DNA of 64,000 nucleotides from an uncultured Clostridia bacterium (GTDB taxonomy: Bacteria; Bacillota; Clostridia; Christensenellales; UBA1242): the NCBI GenBank assembly GCA_934757845.1, contig CAKVLQ010000004.1, positions 1-64,000 of the forward strand, given 5' to 3'. The position numbers and the translations under genes are program-made. The notes beneath the pieces were generated by a model. The model saw only the letters and a list, made by a program, of their open reading frames with translations. It searched no databases and was not told the origin of the DNA. This document shows positions 60,400 through 64,000 of this stretch, one piece after another; positions within the stretch are counted from its first letter, which is position 1, and each line of letters opens with the position of its first letter.

Positions 60400-61242
60400 A
60401 TGAGAGCAAAAAAAATCAGTATAAGCACAAAATATTTGCTTATGTTTTCAGAACTTGACGGCAAAAAAGTCAAGCAAATCATTGTTGGACTATTAAGTGG
60501 CGACCTTGAACAAATAACAGATAAAGAAAGTTTGGTTATAGCAAAAATAATTAGCAGTGAGAATAACACTTTAAGTGAAATTCGAAGAAATGCTAAATTT
60601 TCAAATATGCGTTCAAGTAAAGAAAGGGTAGAGTTATCCACACAAAGTTATCCACATAGTCAACAAAGTGCACAAAGTGCACAAAATCAACAAGTTTTTC
60701 CCCTTGCATCCCCTTTTCAAAGAATGACTAAAAATTATAATAATAATTTAATATCAACGCACGAAGGAAAAACTGAAAAAACAAATCAAAATTGTTTTAG
60801 CCAACACCTGGTTAATTGTGCAAGAGTTCCAATTCGAACTGAAAGTGAACGAAAAATTTATGTTGATGTCTTCCAAAAGGTTTTTGACGACATCGAAGAA
60901 GACAAAGGCTATCACATAAGCCCAGATGATGACAAGTTTGATATGTCAATAAAAATTGCCCATGAACAAACAAAACAGGCCTATATTAAAGCGATGTTTG
61001 AAATTGTGGATACTTTTATTGAAATGTCAGACAGGCTTAAAACAGCCCAATATATTCATTGTGGAAAGGATAAATTATTTGGTGAAGATATTGGCAAAAT
61101 GGCATTAATGTGTGATTATGAGCACGTGCTCAAAAAAGTGCTTTATCAATTAGCAATAAACCCAGAGGGGATAACTAATCACCCTTATTACATATTGTGT
61201 GCTATTTGGAAAAATGTAAAAGAAAAAAATAGGAGGGAGTGA
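60400..61242 (+). CDS. Possible replication or DNA-binding protein of the element
   Basis: The 280-residue protein has a basic helical N-terminus (about 1-75; KKISISTKYLLMFSEL, IRRNAKFSNMRSSKERV), a Gln/Ser/Asn-rich linker (about 78-130) and a helical C-terminus (about 150-270). The layout is like phage replication or DnaD-type proteins, but I see no HUH, Tyr-nickase or primase motif. It is the first gene after the hairpin region, where a replication gene would be expected. GGAAT precedes the ATG weakly. It overlaps the next gene by one base. Confidence 0.4.
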   Translation: MRAKKISISTKYLLMFSELDGKKVKQIIVGLLSGDLEQITDKESLVIAKIISSENNTLSEIRRNAKFSNMRSSKERVELSTQSYPHSQQSAQSAQNQQVFPLASPFQRMTKNYNNNLISTHEGKTEKTNQNCFSQHLVNCARVPIRTESERKIYVDVFQKVFDDIEEDKGYHISPDDDKFDMSIKIAHEQTKQAYIKAMFEIVDTFIEMSDRLKTAQYIHCGKDKLFGEDIGKMALMCDYEHVLKKVLYQLAINPEGITNHPYYILCAIWKNVKEKNRRE

Positions 61243-61454
61243 TGACAAACAAAAGATTTGATGGCGATAAATTAAAGAAGTTGAGGCTTGACTTTAATTT
61301 AACCCAGGCAGAACTGGGCGAAATGATAGGCGTTGGCCGAGATAGAATTTGTCGCTATGAGAAAGGCGAAGAGCCTAGGTATAACACGGTTGTTGAACTT
61401 GCAAAAGTGCTAGAAGTTAGAACATCCGAACTTTATTATTATAAATCAAGTTAA
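61242..61454 (+). CDS. XRE-family regulator
   Basis: Start at ATG 61242 with AGGAGGG upstream. The 70-residue protein is a single helix-turn-helix (FNLTQAELGEMIGVGRDRIC, then a LAKVLEVRTSELYYY end). It may control the replication or transfer genes. It is a third HTH regulator in the element. Confidence 0.8.
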   Translation: MTNKRFDGDKLKKLRLDFNLTQAELGEMIGVGRDRICRYEKGEEPRYNTVVELAKVLEVRTSELYYYKSS

Positions 61455-61464
61455 AGGAGCGGGT

Positions 61465-61758
61465 ATGGAAAAAGAATTATCGCTTCGCACTGTAATTAAC
61501 GAACGGAATCGATTAGTGTATTTAATGCTTTTTTACAGAACAACGCGTGAGGACCAAGATTTTTTTGTGAAAGAGATAAAAAAATATAACCAAATAATTG
61601 ACGCAAAGAAGTCTAAAAACTTTGACAATGTTATAAATTCCAAAAACAGTAGCGAACAATTTGAGTTTTTTTTAAGAAAACTTTGTGAAAACAACACCCA
61701 AATAAATCAAGAAAAAACTAAAACAAAATATTTAGAAATGATAAAACGACACCATTAG
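61465..61758 (+). CDS. Unknown helical protein
   Basis: A 97-residue basic, helical protein (RTVINERNRLVYLMLFYRTT, then KYNQIIDAKKSKN) after AAAGGAGCGGGT. No family recognised. It lies in the operon of the regulator and the lipoprotein. Confidence 0.55.
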   Translation: MEKELSLRTVINERNRLVYLMLFYRTTREDQDFFVKEIKKYNQIIDAKKSKNFDNVINSKNSSEQFEFFLRKLCENNTQINQEKTKTKYLEMIKRHH

Positions 61759-61767
61759 GAGGAAAAT

Positions 61768-62172
61768 ATGAAAAAAATTTTAAAAATTTTAATGATTTTG
61801 ATATTAATTATCGCTCCCATAACATTTTTTGTGGGATGTGATAAGGCTGATACTGTGAGAAATAACATTCAAAAAGAAGCTAATAACTTTACAGTTTATC
61901 GAAAAATGACTTTTGTAAATTTATATACAAATCAAATTTTATATACCGCAGAAGGCTATTTTTCTGTTCAAACAACTTATAACAACGAATATCAAGGTCA
62001 ACAAGAAATAGGGCTTGTGTTTAAAGTTGGAGAAAATCAATTTAAAATGGATTATTTTAGCATTGCAAATAATGTTGCTTATGTAATTGAACAGACAGAA
62101 AACACAACCACAAATCCATATTATTGGAATATTAAATTTTATGTGCCATTGCCAAATATTACAGGCGCATAA
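61768..62172 (+). CDS. Phage-type beta-sandwich lipoprotein
   Basis: The 134-residue protein has a lipoprotein signal ending ITFFVGCDKAD (Cys at about residue 28). The mature beta-rich domain reads NNIQKEANNFTVYRKMTFVN, then DYFSIANNVAYVIEQTEN and YYWNIKFYVP. This matches small lipoproteins common in Firmicute prophages and mobile elements, some of which may block superinfection. Attachment to the outer face of the membrane is fairly sure. AGGAGG precedes the start. Confidence 0.75.
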   Translation: MKKILKILMILILIIAPITFFVGCDKADTVRNNIQKEANNFTVYRKMTFVNLYTNQILYTAEGYFSVQTTYNNEYQGQQEIGLVFKVGENQFKMDYFSIANNVAYVIEQTENTTTNPYYWNIKFYVPLPNITGA

Positions 62173-62195
62173 TTAAAAATTAAAAGGAGTAAATT

Positions 62196-62981
62196 ATGAA
62201 AGAATTAATAAAAAAAACATTTGAAGAAAAAATGAACAATGGAGCATTTGAAAAAATAGTTGGAGAAAAATTTGAAGAGATGATTGTTTCGATTTGTAAT
62301 GACTTGACAAATTGGAACGGACCAATAAGAAAACAAATGGAAGAAAAAATTAAACCATTAATGTCAGAAGCAATAGAAACCTCTGATTTCAATGAATATA
62401 CTATTAAGCTTGTTGATATTATCAATCAAAGTTTAAAACAAACATCATTAAATCAATATCGAATTTTTGCAGAAAACTTAAAGAAATTACTCGGACACAA
62501 AACAAAAGATTATAAATTTGAAGAAACTGTAAAAATTTCTACCTTATTTGAAAAATATGTAGATTTTATAGAAGAAACCCTTGAAGAATCTAATTTTGAT
62601 AGTGATGAAATTAATACTGATGAAGGGCAAAAAAAGGCTTATGTTAAGTGCTATTATTATATAGATGACGTTAATAACGATAAAAAGCCAAGTTATTTTG
62701 ATAACAAAAGGGATAATCTACACATTATATTCACAAATGATAAAGCTGAATCTGATGAAGATATTGCTGCTAAAACTAGAATTGAATTTGATATTTATGA
62801 AGACTATGAAGGGTCAAAGCATATTAATTTTAATTCAGATTTTAAAATAAGTGATTTGAGAATTATTCCTGGTTTCATACTCGATTTAATGGATATAAAA
62901 AACAAATTTTGCAATATCAGTATTGATAGTGAAGAAGAAGATATTGACGCCGAATTTGAATTTGAATGGAATTATAGTTAA
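62196..62981 (+). CDS. Unknown acidic two-domain protein
   Basis: The 261-residue soluble protein is acidic. The N-terminal ~130 residues look helical (KTFEEKMNNGAFEKIVGEKF) and the C-terminal part is mixed with many Asp/Glu (FNSDFKISDLRIIPGFILDL). No family recognised. AAAAGGAG precedes the ATG. It lies between the lipoprotein and a small acidic gene. Confidence 0.5.
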   Translation: MKELIKKTFEEKMNNGAFEKIVGEKFEEMIVSICNDLTNWNGPIRKQMEEKIKPLMSEAIETSDFNEYTIKLVDIINQSLKQTSLNQYRIFAENLKKLLGHKTKDYKFEETVKISTLFEKYVDFIEETLEESNFDSDEINTDEGQKKAYVKCYYYIDDVNNDKKPSYFDNKRDNLHIIFTNDKAESDEDIAAKTRIEFDIYEDYEGSKHINFNSDFKISDLRIIPGFILDLMDIKNKFCNISIDSEEEDIDAEFEFEWNYS

Positions 62982-62998
62982 TTAAAGTGAGGTAAAGA

Positions 62999-63289
62999 AT
63001 GGATATTTTTGAAGAAATAAAAGAAAAATTAAAAAATGAAAGCAAAGAAAGCTTGCCAGAATTAAGAGAAATCAAAAAAAATAGCATGAAATGTTATAAG
63101 GATTTAAAATCAATAAGCAAGCCAACGCTAATTTTACTTTTATATAAAGCTATAGAGAAGATAGACACTCTAGAAAATGGCAGAGAGTATGACGAGCGGT
63201 ATTGGAAATATTTGCTTTGCGATAGAGAATTTATTTTTGACCTTTTGGTTGATGAACTAATTGAAGAATGTGAACTATATGAGGAGTGA
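62999..63289 (+). CDS. Small acidic helical protein
   Basis: A 96-residue helical protein (MDIFEEIKEKLKNESKESLP) with an acidic C-terminus. GAGGT precedes its start and the next gene begins two bases after its stop. No family recognised. Confidence 0.5.
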   Translation: MDIFEEIKEKLKNESKESLPELREIKKNSMKCYKDLKSISKPTLILLLYKAIEKIDTLENGREYDERYWKYLLCDREFIFDLLVDELIEECELYEE

Positions 63290-63291
63290 CT

Positions 63292-64000
63292 ATGGAAGAT
63301 TTTGCATTAGAGGAAAAGGAATTTATAGATTATTGTAAAAAAAAGAAAAATAGTGAAAGAACAATTTGCGGTAGAATAGAAGCATTGAAATATTTCTACA
63401 AAAATTATGAAACTTTAAATGCTAATACTTATACTGATTTTTACGAAGATATTTGTGATAGATTAAAACCAAACTCAATAAACAATCGTGTAAACTCAAT
63501 CAATGCTTATTTATATTATTTGCAAGACAAATACAATATTGATTTAAGTGATTGGGAAAAAGCAAATGTTCGCACACAAAAAGTCCAGTTTTTAGACGAT
63601 ATTATATCAATGGAAGATTATGAGTTTTTGATAACCAAGTTAAAAGCGCGAGAGAAAGACAAATTGTTTATATTATGCAAAATTATGGCAACAACTGGTA
63701 TGAGAATTCATGAAACTTTAAGTATCAAAAGAATACATATTGAAAATGGCGTTATTGATTTTTATGGTAAAGGCAACAAAGAAAGAAGATGCTATTTTAC
63801 TGAACAGGTCAAACAAGAAGTTATAAAAATATTAGACAAACACAATATTGGCAAAGATGATTATATTATTTCTTCACATTGGTCTGGCAAAAAAGTAGGG
63901 TGGGAAAATCTAGGCGTAATAAATAAAAGTTTAAGAAATTTTGCTGAAAATGAATGTGAATTTAAAAAAGGCTTAATTCACCCACATATGTTTAGACACT
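63292..64000 (+). CDS. Second tyrosine recombinase (XerC/D-like), cut by right edge
   Basis: ATG 63292 follows GAGGAG. The visible 236 residues include a SAM-like N-terminal domain and the catalytic Arg in ATTGMRIHETLS. IDFYGKGNKERR follows (the beta-hairpin Lys), then HPHMFRH, where the HxxR motif starts; the rest is outside the window. The short arm-less form resembles XerC/D, phage-resolvase or integron-type enzymes. With the integrase at 49720 the element has two different tyrosine recombinases. Confidence 0.85.
   Translation, partial: MEDFALEEKEFIDYCKKKKNSERTICGRIEALKYFYKNYETLNANTYTDFYEDICDRLKPNSINNRVNSINAYLYYLQDKYNIDLSDWEKANVRTQKVQFLDDIISMEDYEFLITKLKAREKDKLFILCKIMATTGMRIHETLSIKRIHIENGVIDFYGKGNKERRCYFTEQVKQEVIKILDKHNIGKDDYIISSHWSGKKVGWENLGVINKSLRNFAENECEFKKGLIHPHMFRH

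Noticed and set aside
1..64000. CRISPR array or insertion sequence
   Set aside because: No regularly spaced repeats, cas genes, or transposase genes were seen.

Overview
This is a very AT-rich bacterial chromosome segment using the standard code (Trp is TGG, TGA is a stop). It carries a spore-protease gene (gpr), an SpoVB-type flippase, a CIRCE-controlled hrcA-grpE-dnaK-dnaJ operon, a one-chain glycyl-tRNA synthetase and Bacillus/Clostridium-like neighbourhoods (ylxY-like next to an M16 protease; gpr beside rpsT). Together these point to an uncultured low-GC Bacillota (Clostridia-like, probably host-associated). I do not claim a genus.

Layout. 1-2046: the end of a phage- or element-derived region, with a ParB-like/DUF4417 protein, a small toxin-like protein with a phage-type MQLFGGRG leader, a putative immunity protein and a decayed second toxin copy. 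2048-35760: chromosomal core with flippase, LysM protein, giant repeat surface protein, paired half-size TauE proteins, Rnf-like remnants, a degenerate Ppx/GppA protein, HemW, YlxY-like deacetylase, M16 protease, heat-shock operon, RsmE-MtaB-MnmA, AspS-ArgS, LRR surface protein, GlyS and an NfeD-stomatin pair. 35861-36480: tRNA-Thr and tRNA-Tyr, followed by what looks like an old integration scar. 36576-49366: PolA, a lytic transglycosylase, a metal-ligand-less amidohydrolase, a PHP phosphoesterase, a MoxR/VWA cluster, Gpr and S20. 49393-49547: tRNA-Arg and tRNA-Gln.

49548 to the right edge: an integrated element seated on tRNA-Gln. It begins with tandem arm-type repeats and an integrase whose N-terminus appears out of frame. 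Next comes a lambda-like switch in which a repressor and a Cro-like protein diverge around three 15-bp operators. A row of small genes follows, then a membrane/secretion module: two single-pass ectodomain proteins, a Zot-like P-loop ATPase with an N-terminal membrane hairpin, small membrane proteins and a 540-residue coiled-coil/LRR fibre. A 433-bp intergenic region packed with near-perfect hairpins, a possible replication protein, a regulator, a phage-type lipoprotein and a second tyrosine recombinase complete it. The best working idea is a filamentous-phage-like (inovirus-like) or related extrusion element of a Gram-positive host. This is an inference: no Rep protein or major coat protein is proven.

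Two further patterns stand out. Many genes have a good -10 box exactly 6-7 bases before the start codon and no Shine-Dalgarno sequence, as expected for leaderless mRNAs. The heat-shock operon carries cysteine-rich microproteins and a His/Cys-rich extension on GrpE.
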